Positions 10,790-23,018 of a DNA stretch of 64,000 bases are shown here, in pieces (position 1 is the stretch's first letter; each line of letters begins with the position of its first letter). Both the position numbers and the translations under genes were made by a program. Source of the DNA: Symbiodinium natans (lineage: Eukaryota; Sar; Dinophyceae; Suessiales; Symbiodiniaceae). Where the stretch lies: assembly GCA_905221605.1 (NCBI GenBank), contig CAJNDS010002091.1, positions 1,198,501 through 1,262,500 on the forward strand. The letters run 5' to 3'. Under the pieces are notes generated by a model, which saw only the letters and a program-made list of their open reading frames with translations, made no database searches and was not told the origin of the DNA.

Positions 10790-13700
10790 AAGACCCACGT
10801 GCTTCTCAGTCTGTGATATCCTGCGGCAACCTTGAAACAGTTGCGGAGAAGCTGCAGAATACGCCAAGCTCGACCAATGTGCGCCGAGCACATGCCAACC
10901 TTAGTCAGCACTGTGCTTCTTCGCAAAAGCAAAAGAGCGAAAGAAGGCAAACACTTCCAGCACGATAATGCGCGAGCAGCATCGAGAAAGCTCGTTGCCA
11001 CTGGCCCGGTTCTTGCAAAGAACTCATGGTGGAACAAAGGGAGACGTGATCGGGAGTAGCCTTGCAATCGTGCTTGCTGCTGTTCTATGCATGAACAGCA
11101 AGGTGCTTCGGCAGGGAGGCTCGCTGCCTTTGTCTGAAATTCTTAATGGACTCCCATCATCACGTCGGAGAATTTGCAGCTGCCAGGTTCGCCGACATAG
11201 GAATGCATGAGACTATGTGGCTAAATGCCAAGGGACGGTGCGCCCCAGCAATGTCCACAGCTGCAGCACAAGCATCCAGTTGCATCTGCTTCCAGTCATG
11301 ACACTGCTGGAGATCTGCTGGCTGGACCGCACCTGGACAGATTGCGACTGTGAAGAGAAGAAGTTGTTTCACCTTAAGCGCCTGCAGAACCGATTATACG
11401 CATTTGTATGCACGAGCCACTTGATTCACTTGGCATCGCTTGGCAGCAGATGCAGCTTTGACATGCTTTGACCATCATGCCTTCTTTGCTGCCAAGTCCT
11501 GCAACATCTCCAATCCTGATAGCCACCCTGGCTGGCCACATGCCGCGGCTGCTGCACCATATGTAACCTCACAGCTCAGCAACTTGCAATACTCATCGCA
11601 TGAATATGGGGCGATGATGCATAATCTGATGACACTCACGGTTGCTGAGCGTGTCCTCATGACGCACCACCTGCCTCGTTCGCGCGAATCTGGTTTGAAG
11701 ACCTGCAGCACGAATTCAAGAGCCAGCTGCCACCACAAAGTTTGTTGTACAAACTGCAGGAGATGGGCACAGAACAAATGAGAATGCACCTCTCGTGTGT
11801 TTGCGTGTCTGTTCGCGATCTGTGATATGGAGGGGCTGTTTCTTGCCGAGTCGGCGTGGCCGCCACCTCCAGCTTCTTTCAAGACATTCCTGGAACAGCA
11901 GGAGATTTACGGTGAAGTTTTGATGTTGGGCGATTGATGTGCTGGTGCTGCTGTGCACGAAGATGCTTCCACTCACGGCTCTTCGGTCGTACTGCTTCTA
12001 AGTTTTGTATTTGCAAGTGAAACATTTCCCACGGCCTGGTCAATGTTTTCTTGTGAGCCCAGCGTGTCTCGGGCTGTGGACGAGCTGCAAAGCGTTAAGG
12101 GCCGTGGGATTACACCCATGCCGCTGTGCTTGAAGAACGACAACATCTTCTGTCGAGAAATGACTCCTGTGTGTATGCTCTTCCGATCATATTCTGTCCT
12201 AGGCTAGACCGGATTTTTCAGCATCTGACCGAGTTCTTCTGTATTGCTAAGAGACGCTTGTGGTGAATGCTTACCAACGTTCAACACATGTCGGCTACAG
12301 CCTTCTGACTGGGGGGCTCGTCATCCAACACCAGCTATATGTGTGGTGCTTCCAAGGGCACGCTTTCTGGCTGATGGCAGCATCATCGCTGTGCATCGGA
12401 TGAAGGTTGTCTGCTGCATGTACTGGCTCCGCATTACTGCCAAATCACATGCTCTAGCTGCTGCAAGTGTGGCTGCAGACCTGACCTCCAGAGTCTAACA
12501 GGAGGCGCATAATTAAAAGGATGATGAGGGAGTATATAGGAACAGAACCCTTTGCACCCTATGCGAAGCTTGCACGTAGTATCACCTCGTAGTTGGCCGT
12601 CGTGGGGTGAGTAATGTGAGGCCCTGGCATGCGATGCAGGAGAATGGCCAGCTGCCACGGCCCCTGCCGACTGGCGTTGGTCACAGCGCCACTCAGAAAA
12701 ACATCGGTCCTTGGCAGCAAGCAGCAAGGAAGCCAAGTGTGGCCCAGCCTGCTTGCTCATTTGCTCATTTGGCACTCGTTCGCCCAAATGGCAATTGCCA
12801 CTCGTGTTCGCCGGATGTGCTTCTCTCCACATGGCATTGGCCAGGAAGGATGCGCATCACTGCTGTGCACAGCGGGATACGTCGTGTTCAGCAAACAGGC
12901 AAGCATGGGAAACCATCCGCAAATCAGGCGAGAATCCGCACACCTGCGTGAAGTATGTGTCTCCATACCTGGAGGGCTGCCTTCCAATCATCAGCAGTGA
13001 GTGACTTGATGACTTTGCAGTACTGGACAATATTGACCTGCAGGGCCGCATGTTCTGGGATGCTGAGCATGCGCAAATGCAGCGGATCTACAAGCTCATC
13101 CGTAGTTCTTTCTCCTGGTCTGATGTATGGGACTTGCCGGAGTCTGTTTTGGTTCTTCAGCTTCAGCAGACCCCTCCTGCGAGGGCCTCTACATGGACGA
13201 AACGCTCTACCCCCCCCCCCCCCCACCCGAATTTGAAGCGTTTTTGCTTTAATCCCAAAACAGGCACCTGAGCATCGCAGCACCCGCGTTTCACAAACGC
13301 AGAGCATGCCCCCAAAGGGCAAGCATCATGAGCATCGGCATCCCCACAAGAAATCCTGTGGATTTCGCTTTCCTTGTGCAACTTCCTCCCGCGGGTCTGC
13401 TCATGCTCAAGGTTTTCTGGAAACTCAGGATGCATGACATTCCATTTCATCCTCGCAGTTCCCGGTCCGTACATCAACGTGCAATCAAGAGCTAAACACC
13501 GAGAAGAAACCAAGCCGACAGAACAAGTCAACGCGCAACCGAGGTGCTATTCACACGTGCGCAGGCAGTTGTCGTTTACGCTGGTCCTAGAAAGCATCCC
13601 CGTATCACATTGCGTGCGTCAGCACGCCAGGTGTTCCAAGCATGTAGCCTGAACGAGCATGGATGTGTACCTATGGAATGACCACATCCGAACTCTCAAA

Positions 13701-16299
13701 TATGGTATGTCAGAGTACACAATTTCTTCGAGAACCCTGGAAATTGAGAAAAGTTTGAAGGCCGATCGGTATCCAGCACCAAGCCAACTAGACTAGCAAC
13801 TGCATCGAAACCTCTCCGGAAGATTGAGCTCCCCCGCTGCCTCCGCAGAACTTTTGATGAATGGATGCGCTGGCCAGCAGCACCTGTAGCATGACGTTGA
13901 ACAAGAGCAGCTGGCACGCAATAGTGGAAAGTGGGAGAGTGTGTGAAATGGAAACGGCACTTAGGTCGCACTATCCACTTTTTGCTTTTCTTCATTTGTT
14001 TCTTAGGTGCTACTGTTCTCGAAGGAGCATTCACGGCTCTTCTGGCAGCGAGCTCGAAGCTCTTGGCATGCTCAGCTCATGAGGCTCTATTTGGGATGAT
14101 TTTGTGGCATTCTGCGTCTCTGTCTGCTTGCCGTTGGCTGACATGCACGCCAAAACTACGCCAAATGACCGAGGACGGATGGCTGGACACAATGCTTCGG
14201 TGTGCCCGACAACTTGAATTGAAGCCTGCAGCTAGATGCGATCGCTTGTTGGGGTACTGTGCTGTACCTTATCTTGAGGAACGCAAGACTCGCTTGTGAT
14301 TGCCACGAGACGGGGTAGTTGCCGACAAAGCTGGTCGCTTCGTTTCCACCGCACCGGCGAGAATCTCCTGCAGCTTGCCAAATGCCCGAGATAAGGGTTT
14401 AGCAAGTGGAAGCTCCTGTCGACTTTCGCTTTTGACATGGCTGATGCAATGGAGGCTTCCGCTGCTTGTGATCGGGGATGTCCTGCAAACGACATGTTTA
14501 TGGTTCTCACGGAATGCTTCGACAATCTCTCCACCAGAACCTCCAAGGCATTCACAGGGAGCGCGCTTCATGGGCACGGCGCTATGCTATTGCTTGAGGC
14601 AACACGAATATTCAGAATGCTAAGAGCATGGGAGTAAGCACCGGAACACTCGAGAGCCGATACCACGTGCTGTTCGAGTTTCGTGTCATGGGACAGGCAG
14701 TGGTGGGCTAAACTCAGAACGCCCTAAGCCCTAAGCCAAAAACAAGTAAGTGCTCAAGTCTTCACCTGCTTGTAAGCCGTCTCATCAAGGCATGATGCTT
14801 GATGCTCTCCTTGAAGTGGCAGTTCAGAATGCAGCTTGTCTGTGAACCCCAGTTGCAGATGACTTGCCTCATTCAGTGGCTTTTTCAGCAAGAGAAGCTC
14901 CACATTTGGCAATATGCTGGCCCCTGCTTCTGCAAGTGTGCCAGCACTTTGTGCTGTACTGTACAAGACAGGCGTGAGCTGGGGTTTGTGCTCTTCTCGT
15001 GATAGTGGAGGGCCGGCGTTTGGAGACAGGTGAATGTGGGCTTCGTGGAGGTTTTTGCTGGGCGCTAGCCTTAACTCCGCAGGAGTTTGTTGAGGTGCAT
15101 CGTGCATGCAATCACTGCCTGTGGCTTGCCTGCAACGCTAAACAACGCCTCTTTATTTCTGCAGCCATGCTTACCAAAGGAAGAAGACGCTTCTGGGCTA
15201 CAGCTTCCGGCTTGGAGATTTCCAGCATTCTCTTACATGTATTTGTTATGCGCTTCCAGGTTCGATAGTCTCATTGCAGAACCCAGATCGTACGTTGCTG
15301 AAAGCATGGGGAAACCTAGGTCAACAGGAAACTTCTAGGCATGCTTACACCGCGCCGTAAGTTTAAAAGTGCAAGTACCGTCGGTTGAGTTGCAGCACGC
15401 GCGTGCGCAAAGAGCTTCCGCAAACTGCTTCCCCCCGTGAGTTTGTGCAATGTGCGGAAACGGAGCTTGAATAAAGGTTTTCGTGTTGAAATTGTCGACA
15501 TATCTGCCAGGAAAACCACAGCTCACGTGTCACGTGGGTAGCTAAGCCTCCCCCTGATGTTAAATTCTGTCCCGCCCTCTCCCACGGAATGCTTCAGCAT
15601 CTACAGGACAATTAGTACAGTTTGCCTGGAAGTTGCTCTCCAACATGCGAGCGCATTCTACACATCTGAGAACGAGTCTATAAACAGTAAGTTCTAAGCC
15701 AAAACCTTTCTCAACTGCCCCATGCTCCAAGTTCAGATCTCCCCTGATAGCCTTACCCCTTCTGTCATGACTCACAAGCGTGGCCTACCAGTAATTCACA
15801 TAAGAATCGTTGAAGGACATATGGGGAAGGGAGGCAATCACCATTTGGGGGAAGGAGGCCTTGCAGTCATCAACTTGGTTGATGTCTGCAAGCCATCAGC
15901 CACCATTTTCGTCAAGCTTTAGAAACTTTTCTGCAACCCTTGAAACCCTTGAAACCTCACATCGTTCGCATTCGCTGCCCGCGAGGATGCACCCAACGTA
16001 GGCACGAAAGCAGTTCACACAATCTCATGCTGTCATGTGAATCACAAATCTTCGAGGAACAAGGCGATCTGCATTAGAAAGGCATGGTCTTTACGAATGA
16101 GGATGGTTCATTGATCACAACATGTCACTATCATGCTATGGCATGCCAGGCAATATCCTGGCCCTCGCAAGTACCATGCGCAGATGCCGTTCCACCCTTG
16201 GCTGACAACTTCGCAGCCCTCACACGAGCGTCTTGTGGCGTCGTGCTGGCGCGCCTGATCCTTCAAGAAAAACGTCGTATCGTCAAAGCTGAAGGCAGG
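10790..16299. other. Long stretch without an assignable gene
   Basis: Both strands carry many short frames. A plus-strand block at about 13020-13200 (VLDNIDLQGRMFWDAEHAQM) reads protein-like but lies opposite another open frame and shows no family motif. A CCCTAAG doublet sits at 14721-14738 and a C run at 13210-13223. Nothing else could be supported. Confidence 0.5.
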
Positions 16300-16426
16300 A
16301 ATAATTGAAACTGAATCGTGCACACGAAGCCGCAGCATCAGCTCAGCTGAGCGCGCACCCAGTCTTCGGACCGGGCAAGTTCAAACTGCGCAATTCGCAA
16401 GTAAATTACAAGGGTGATGCTTCCGG

Positions 16427-16470
16427 AGCTGGTTCTGCACAGGACTCGAGCTGGTTCTGCACAGGACTCC
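16427..16470. repeat. 22-bp tandem duplication
   Basis: GAGCTGGTTCTGCACAGGAC is repeated twice in direct succession. Short local duplication, no further copies seen. Confidence 0.8.
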
Positions 16471-16619
16471 TCAAGTTTCCAGCTTCTTGGAAAACATCCT
16501 GGATAGTGTTGCCACCAACTTGTTTTTCGGATCTGGCTGCTGTGTATCAGCCATTTTCTCCTGGTTCAGCAGCAGATATAGCACCTCGCACAAGCATGGC
16601 GACTCGTGCCTCTCCATGC

Positions 16620-16970
16620 CGCATCACTGCCTCCCCAGCTGTAGAAGATAAGCAGGGCTATTGAGCATCCAACCTCCTCTGGCGAGAAAGCTGCCTCCTT
16701 CAGGCGTGCGGCGCTACAGAATCATGCATGAGGAACATGCTGACAAAAGACGGTGGCTTCCTTCAAAACATTGAGCAGTTGAGAAAGGACAAATCTGCCC
16801 TTGTGTTCAGTTGGGCTGGGCGTGAGGGAGCTAAAGCGACCAGGGAGAAGAAGGTCCGTTGGGAAATCGGCCCGAAGTCCTCCAAGTGCTCAGTGACAAT
16901 GTCGTTGATCGACATGCCCATATCCTGCAATGGCATGTGTGTGGAACCGCCCAACCTACTTAACTTCAAC
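16620..16970 (-). CDS. Possible exons of an unrecognised gene
   Basis: Two minus-strand blocks look protein-like: one ending near 16763 with MSINDIVTEHLEDFGPISQR, and one near 16625-16700 with FSPEEVGCSIALLIFYSW following an AG/G acceptor. The plus strand over 16728-16960 is also open (KDGGFLQNIEQLRKDKSALV), so the strand is not settled. No family recognised. Confidence 0.3.
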
Positions 16971-17491
16971 AGCTCTGTTCAGTTGACAAAACAAACCATG
17001 GGGGGGGGGGGGGTCTCTCAGAAAAGGGTCATTATGATAAGGGTGCCGTACCATCTAGTCTACAGGACCCCAAAAAGCGGACCCTGATTTAGAGAACTAC
17101 CCACATGAGCATCGAGGGGTCCATCTGCTCCTTGTGCCTTGGATGGTTGTGGCATGTTGTGGCATCTGCAGAAACTACGACTTCAGCAGTAGGGCGCATT
17201 CAACCTTCATGCCCTACACTGCACATCTCAGTGCTGCGCCATGGCTGCTGCATCACATACTGCCGGGCAAACCTTGAGAACAACTCTCGCCTACTACTGA
17301 CAAAGCGACTGCCAGCTATTCATCGGACCTCACTGTCCTAATTTCAACCAGGGTTGGATTATGTTGGGCCAAGGATCGTGTGGACGACCTTGTTCACCTG
17401 CTCCACGTCTTGATGCATCACGAGTTGTAGCTCCTCTGCCAGGCCTGGAGGCAGGCATCGTAGGTTCTCAGGTGGCTTTCTGGCGCTGTTG

Positions 17492-17556
17492 CCCTAAAAA
17501 CCCTAAAAAACCCTAAAGCCCTAAAAACCCTAAAACCCTAAAACCCACAAACCCAA
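17492..17556. repeat. Degenerate telomere-like CCCTAAA repeats
   Basis: Seven or so units of CCCTAAA with extra A residues (CCCTAAAAA, CCCTAAAGC) ending in ACCCACAAACCC. Internal position in the window. Confidence 0.85.
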
Positions 17557-18405
17557 AAACCAAGGCGCCTAGGCTGCGCTGCACCTGCGGCCACTGCAAT
17601 TGCTCGTGGGCCAGCTCCTCGAAACAGTTTTTTTTTTTGTTTTTGCTGGTTTAGGGCTTCCGGGAGTTGGGGAACAAGTAGGGTCCTTCTATGATCCTTT
17701 TAAAAAGGCCTAAGTAGGGAATGCAAGGCACTTACGGGATGCTTAGATATAACCCTTTATTGTATAGGAAAATGCCCTGGTTCGAATCTAAGAGCTTGCA
17801 AGGCTCCGGGTCTAGTCCTGCACGAAGCTTTTTTCAGGGCTAGTAAGGCACCTGCGTCTTCAGCAGCGCCAGCACAACTTGCTGCTTTGGAAGGCGCTCG
17901 AGCTCAGCATGAAACGCCCCTCCATTCGGAAGTAGCTTCCATGCGGGCCTTGGTCTCCAAGTTCAAGAAGAACCTCTACTCTCTGTACCGTCTTGTACCG
18001 TCTGCGCCGTACCTCTGTACTTACTGGTTCTTAGTAGGGAACGAGGGACCTAAGTAGCCCATCGTAATCTCTTGAAGGGTTATCTTTTGTAGGGGATATG
18101 GTGCCCAGTTCCCAAGTCGAATTCTCTACTAAGAACCAGTAAGTATAGGTTCGCCCAACAACGAGGATCGGACTCAAGAGTGTTCCCACATCCATCGTCA
18201 CGTGGAACGAGCTCGTAGTACATATTCCTTGAAACCGACAAAGCGACAGACAGCCATCTTCACTCCAAGAAACTCAAGGCTAACAAGGGTTTTGTTCGTC
18301 CACACGCATAAGGCTGCGGACGTCCGCTGGCCTCCGCAGCCACCCAACACCCCTTTTCACGCAGATCTGAAAACTTTCCCGTGAGTGTGCACAAGCTCCC
18401 AAAAC
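17557..18405. other. Repeat-rich non-coding stretch
   Basis: Holds a T run at 17627, a segment at 17690-17790 that partly resembles the interior of the nearby MITE, and the MITE itself at 18018. GGTTCGAATC at 17782 looks like a tRNA T-loop, but no cloverleaf can be drawn. Confidence 0.5.
18018..18145. mobile_element. MITE-like element with 21-bp inverted ends
   Basis: The left end CTTACTGGTTCTTAGTAGGGA (18020-18040) matches the reverse complement of the right end (18123-18143) in 20 of 21 positions. Both ends are flanked by TA, which fits the target duplication of Tc1/mariner-type elements. The 82-bp interior has no coding capacity. A diverged relative lies at 23019. Confidence 0.75.
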
Positions 18406-18640
18406 TTATCTATCGTAGATATCGCATGATCTCGCTCGTAGGAGTGGCTCCTGGGTTCGCACACGTTCGGCTTCTGCATCGGTTTTTGTAAAGCTTCTTT
18501 GGCATGCATACTTGCTGGTGATCTCCCGACGTTGTTTCCAGCCTTGCACGACAGCTTCGGAAACGCCCAGCATTCTCCGAGATATTCCGAGTAGTCCTTT
18601 CAGACCGGAATTCCGTCTTTCCAAGTATGACGAAGAAGAT
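18406..18640 (-). CDS. Possible C-terminal exon, unrecognised
   Basis: A minus-strand frame ending at 18406 reads GLKGLLGISRRMLGVSEAVV and then RAEAERVRTQE-like charged sequence, which is more protein-like than the frames opposite. The longer frame upstream to 18864 is low quality. No family or start could be assigned. Confidence 0.3.
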
Positions 18641-19243
18641 CTGAAAAATGAATGACTAGGTACTGCTTGCCTTGCAAGGCGAGGACAGACATGGTTAGAA
18701 TCTCGTGGCCGGGCGCCTCCCAAATTTATGGCCAGAGACCCACACCCGCAGAAGTCGCTCCAGATCACAAAGCATACAAAGGAAGGGTCCACAACCATCC
18801 CCAAAATATCACATCCTGGCCACCCTTGCAAAAACCAATCGCTTTCCAGCAGCCACCTTAACACTGGCTTTTGCCAAGCCTCCGCTCAGATTCACCTTTA
18901 CGAGGAGCCTGCCCGGGCCAAAGTGGTTGACAAAAGGTGAAGTCAGCAACAAACATCGTGTATCCGCCGAGGCCTCGAGCCGTAGTTGTCTGGGGAGCAT
19001 AAAGCAGGAACCCCACCTCTATTCCTTTCCAGGTCCACCCCCTCTCACCCCTACCTCGCCCCCTCCCCACCCCTTAACCCCTGAACCCCGCACTCCACTC
19101 CAAAGAGTTAGCTTTCCTGGACGTGGCCACGGGCCGCGGCCGAGTCGGGTCGCGCAGCGTTAAAGTTACACTATACTATGCGCTGCAAACCAGAAAAACT
19201 ATACACTACATTATCATATTCCATAGTATATATACATATACAT

Positions 19244-19344
19244 GGGTGGTTGTCAAAATTATGGTCCCTTTTTGGATCCCTATTATAATACGGCACCTAA
19301 TATTTAGGGTACCCCAAAAGGGATCATAATTTTGACAGCCACCC
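19244..19344. repeat. 101-bp foldback element
   Basis: The left arm GGGTGGTTGTCAAAATTATG (to 19275) is the near-exact inverse of the right arm (19314-19344), about 31 bp each with a ~38-bp loop. Flanks are AT-rich. Best read as a MITE-like foldback. Confidence 0.8.
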
Positions 19345-20159
19345 ACATATATATACAACCATATACACACAGGAGATTTTATAGACGGTTGGTATTACTG
19401 GGTAGTACTAAGACTACTCTTGTTCTATAGATGTACACAGGTATAAGAAAACACATTGAAGTTCAATGCAGAGCAACGCAGGGCATGGAAAATGCTGATT
19501 CCCAGCTTTGGCTTGGGACCCCTAAAGCGCTATAACATGGCTAAAGCGCATGTGCCGTAGTGGTCGCAACTCAATACACTTGACTTGTGCACGTGCCTCC
19601 AACCAAGCGAAAAAACGGTTGGTGCCCGTGCTGCCACTACAAGAATGAAAGCCTCAGACTCACCATACTTCCAACGATGCTGAGGCAGCACCAACTATGC
19701 TAGTACCGCCAGCAGCCAATGGACATGTGTGTCTCTCACCCCCTGCTGCACAGCCACACAATAGCAACTCGCCCAGCACAGGGGTGTGCTTACCTTGGGT
19801 CACATACGAGCTGATGTCATGCGCTCTCTTGTTGGTTTTCTGCAGCAGATCCAGTGCCGGCAAATGGATCTGTGTGAGTGCAGGCGCCCAGTGGTGGTTC
19901 TCTCATTTTTCCAGGCAGGGTGAGAAAATGGTCGTCTTCTACTGCCAGAGAGGTCATGCTATTGTAGGATGGGGGGTGGATTATTTCCACCGAAACTTCT
20001 CGATACTCTCACTGTTTCCAGTTTCTACGGCTGAGCTCCCGGGTCCAAGCTGAAGCCGTAGAGGGCACTGAAGAGCACAAAGGCCAGAAGAACTGGGACC
20101 TATACTGAACTTGGAACCCTAGCAAAAGTCGTAATTGTAGCTGTTTCTGAGGAAACAAA

Positions 20160-20162
<3 letters not shown>

Positions 20163-20194
<32 letters not shown>
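20163..20194. repeat. C32 homopolymer
   Basis: Thirty-two C in a row followed by an A run. It lies 25 bp past the stop codon of the FN3 protein gene, so the transcript would carry G32 in its 3-prime UTR. Confidence 0.9.
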
Positions 20195-20196
<2 letters not shown>

Positions 20197-20218
20197 AAAA
20201 AAGTATTTCCAAGTATCC

Positions 20219-20992
20219 CTAAGGGACAGCGATCTTCAAATCAACGCCGGGGGCCTCTGCTACGATCATCTCCTTCTGATCCACGACATCAATGGAGCCG
20301 TCCCGGGAACGGCAGAGGAGGCGGTACATGTACTTGCCCGGAGGAACCATTGAGTCGGTAAAGGAATATTCATGACCACTATAGGGCTTCGCCAGGAGCT
20401 GAGGATTCTTCATGTTGTCGTAGGTGGCGATCTCCTCGAAATTCGTGCTGCCGACGGGTTTTCTTTCGATGATGTAGCCCACCTTGGTGCCAGGGACGCC
20501 GCCTGCCCACTGCAGCAGAACGTCATCATCGATGAGGGTGAGGTCGACTTCACTGTCATCATACTCGGTGACTTCGTCGCCACCAGCAGGGTCTCTGATC
20601 CCATTCTTCTTCAAGGTCCTCCTTGCATCCTTCACCAGCACCTCCTCAACAACAGGCTTCCAAGGAACGACGAGATTCTTCGGATCGACAACACCTCCGA
20701 TGTAGTACTTCTTCCTTTGCGTTTCGATCTCGGCCTCCAGAGCCATCTTGTACTCCTCTGGAGAAAGCTCAATATCCTGCTCCACCTTGAGGAACTCAAG
20801 CATGTCTCCTCCTTCCTCTTCTGCTCCGGGCTCCCCTTCGGCCCTGACAGCCGTCAGCTGCCTCCTAGGGCTTCGCACGTGGACGCTGGGGCCACTAGGG
20901 GAAACGAAGGTAGACGCGAGAAAGTGCAACGCAAGCAAAGCAAGTGCCAGCTTCAAGAGGACAAAGCGCCGATTCATGCTGGGCGTGGCCAT
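20219..20992 (-). CDS. Plastid-targeted protein with a fibronectin type III-like domain
   Basis: A 257-residue protein from the ATG at 20992; a pyrimidine-rich tract and an AG just upstream fit a spliced-leader acceptor. The N-terminus is a bipartite plastid leader of the peridinin-dinoflagellate kind: MATPSMNRR, then a hydrophobic stretch (residues 10-29, VLLKLALALLALHFLAS), then FVSP and a basic Ser/Pro/Arg segment up to about residue 50 (RRQLTAVRAEGE). The mature part starts acidic (EEEGGDMLEFLKVEQDIELS), has a charged helix, and ends in an FN3-like beta domain at about 152-245 (LQWAGGVPGTKVGYIIERKP, YSFTDSMVPPGKYMYRLLCR). Its role in the plastid is unknown; FN3 domains usually mediate binding. 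The gene is intronless and looks complete. Confidence 0.85.
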   Translation of the reverse strand: MATPSMNRRFVLLKLALALLALHFLASTFVSPSGPSVHVRSPRRQLTAVRAEGEPGAEEEGGDMLEFLKVEQDIELSPEEYKMALEAEIETQRKKYYIGGVVDPKNLVVPWKPVVEEVLVKDARRTLKKNGIRDPAGGDEVTEYDDSEVDLTLIDDDVLLQWAGGVPGTKVGYIIERKPVGSTNFEEIATYDNMKNPQLLAKPYSGHEYSFTDSMVPPGKYMYRLLCRSRDGSIDVVDQKEMIVAEAPGVDLKIAVP

Positions 20993-21760
20993 GTCGGAGG
21001 CAAAGGCTTCTACCTCTCTCTCTCTCGTGTTGGGCCCGTCGAACCGAAACTGTGATCGCGCGACTTGGTTCACGCATTTCACGCCGATCATGGCAGCATG
21101 CCCGCTCAATGCAGAGACAAGCAGAGGGCATCTAAGGAGCATTATCTTTTGGAAACCGTAAGGCTCTGACGGTTGCGCATGTGCGAGTTCCGTCGCGCAA
21201 ATCTCCAAACGTCGCTCTTGGAAGTCTCCTCGTGCTTGTGCGGCAAGACGCCGGGCAGCAGCACACCCATGTTGATTGCACAGTCCTGCAACATATCAAA
21301 AGGCACAGCACTCAAATGGGGCTCGCATGCATGCTGTGTGACTGCCATCGTATCAATAAGTACGTCCCACTGTGACTGGTCCCGACGAAGCCGATTGACT
21401 GCACCATCTGGCGGGTTCTCCCAGATATAGCTTTCATCACAGCCTTGTGTTTCCTGCCATCTCAGTTTTTCGAGGGAAATTGCTTCATTGGCGTGCAGTA
21501 CGAACAAAGCTCTACATCACATGTACATCTGCAAATCGAAAACATCATGGGCATTGCTCGGCTCCTTTCTTTCGTGGTTGTTTGCCTCCAGAAGCGCGCG
21601 AAGCTGTCGATGGCATGGTAAATACAGCTCCCGCGCAAGAGTGGCAACTTTCTGGATTGATTTGCTGAGAGTAATCTCATCTTGCTCTGCCAGAACTGAC
21701 TTCTTATCCAAGGCGTTGATGACCTGAGACATGGCTTGCAGGTGTGGATGCAGGCTCTTT
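20993..21760. other. No gene assigned
   Basis: The frame of the FN3 gene stays open upstream of its ATG to about 21200, but the sequence there is not leader-like. Small frames at 21470-21730 carry no motif. Confidence 0.5.
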
Positions 21761-21792
21761 ACCCTAAACCCTAAACCCTAAACCCTTAACCC
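21761..21792. repeat. Telomere-like CCCTAAA repeats at a gene end
   Basis: Three CCCTAAA units followed by CCCTTAACCC. The minus-strand stop codon of the EF-hand gene (TAA at 21786-21788) lies within this repeat. Confidence 0.9.
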
Positions 21793-22979
21793 ATCCCTAT
21801 CAGTGCCTTCAAAGCCTGGGCGAGGCCAGCCACTCGCTCCGGCAGCGCAGCGTTTGGTATTCCTGAGTGTCTGAGCAGCTGGGCTTGCCATTGGATGAAA
21901 TCGTCAATCTCGATGAGGATCTCTTGTCCGCCATCGTTCAGATTTTCATACTCTTCTTCGGCAGCTCGTACCCAGATGTCTGCCTTCTTCTGATAGGCCA
22001 CTGGGGTGTGCTTCAATGCGTTGGCAATGATGCGGTAGGTGCGGAGGAACTGCTCCTTGGAAATCCCGCTGCGATCCGGATCGTAGCACTCGTACAATGG
22101 CTGCAGAGTGTCTGCTAGATCAGATGTCTGGAGCCAGCCGTCAGGACTGAAGGTCATGGTGGCATGAATATTAGTGAGCCAATCGGCGAATTCAGGCAGA
22201 TCCACTTGCTCATCGTTGTCGGTGTCAATTTCCTGAAGGAGCAATGCTGACTGGTGGTCATCCCACGCAAAAGCTGCCGAGAGGTTCTGCGCGATGCGTT
22301 TGAACTCTTCCTTGTCAATACGACCACTGCTGTCGGCATCCAAACACCCAAACCAATCCCGGATGACATCGCACCTACGCCGGACACAGTATCTTCGGAA
22401 AAGTTGTATGAGCAGCGTTGTCTACAATAGATAAGCGTAAGGACTTTGCAGTCAAGGCTCCAGTAGTTTGCTTTTTTGGAGGCAGGGCTCACGTCATCCC
22501 CAGGCTCGCATGATGACTTGCTGGCAGCTGATGGAGAGGGTGAACGATCCGCAGATGATCGTGGTGAAAGTGGCAGCTGAGGAGGCATGAGGTGGCTTGT
22601 GCTCTGATCGTTTGGCAGCATACCGAATGCTGGGACTGTTGAGCTCCTTGACCATACCATGCCTTCTGGGGCACTCTGAGTGCTTAATTGGGGGCACACC
22701 TTCAGTTCTGTGTCAGAGCCACTGTCAGCATCCAACACCGACGCGCCGCGCTTCGATAAAGAAGGTCGTCGAAACTTGGCATTTAGAGGCAGGCTGGATG
22801 ACACTTGCTTTGTTGAAAGAAGCGGCTTCGTGATCGGCTCGATAGTTGGGAGCTTCTCCAAGGCCTTGGACTTCTTGGGGGACTTGTCCTCCTGAGTGCC
22901 ATGAGAGCTTCTGTGGAATGCCTTCCTGTGTACGGTCTTGGGCGGAACGACTGGCGATGGCCCAGTCAGGCATTCGAAC
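21786..22979 (-). CDS. EF-hand calcium-binding protein (N-terminus incomplete)
   Basis: Two exons. The 3-prime exon (22374-21786) holds three EF-hand loops: DADSSGRIDKEEF, DTDNDEQVDLPEF and a shorter DPDRSGISKEQF, followed by a helical acidic tail (WVRAAEEEYENL) and a final Leu/Ala helix. The 5-prime exon (22979-22437) encodes a Ser/Pro/Lys-rich disordered segment. The best junction is a 62-nt GC-AG intron (22436-22375) giving CKVLTCDVIRDWFGCLDADS; the acceptor is AG/G. EF-hand proteins bind calcium and act as sensors or buffers; the partner is unknown. The 5-prime exon starts after an AG/GT acceptor and has no early ATG, so at least one exon is missing. The stop codon is formed by a telomere-like repeat. 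The first and second loops look canonical; the third lacks some ligands. Confidence 0.75.
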
Positions 22980-23018
22980 CTTAGGCAATCTGAAATGGGC
23001 ACTGGAGCTCAGGCCTGT

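Noticed and set aside
17740-17830. A tRNA gene, from GGTTCGAATC
   Set aside because: No acceptor or anticodon stem can be formed around the T-loop-like motif.
20009-20212. A small Gly-rich minus-strand frame
   Set aside because: It is only the translated C32/G32 tract.
20372-21055. A 227-codon plus-strand frame
   Set aside because: It is the reverse shadow of the FN3 protein gene, which has a clear leader and domain.
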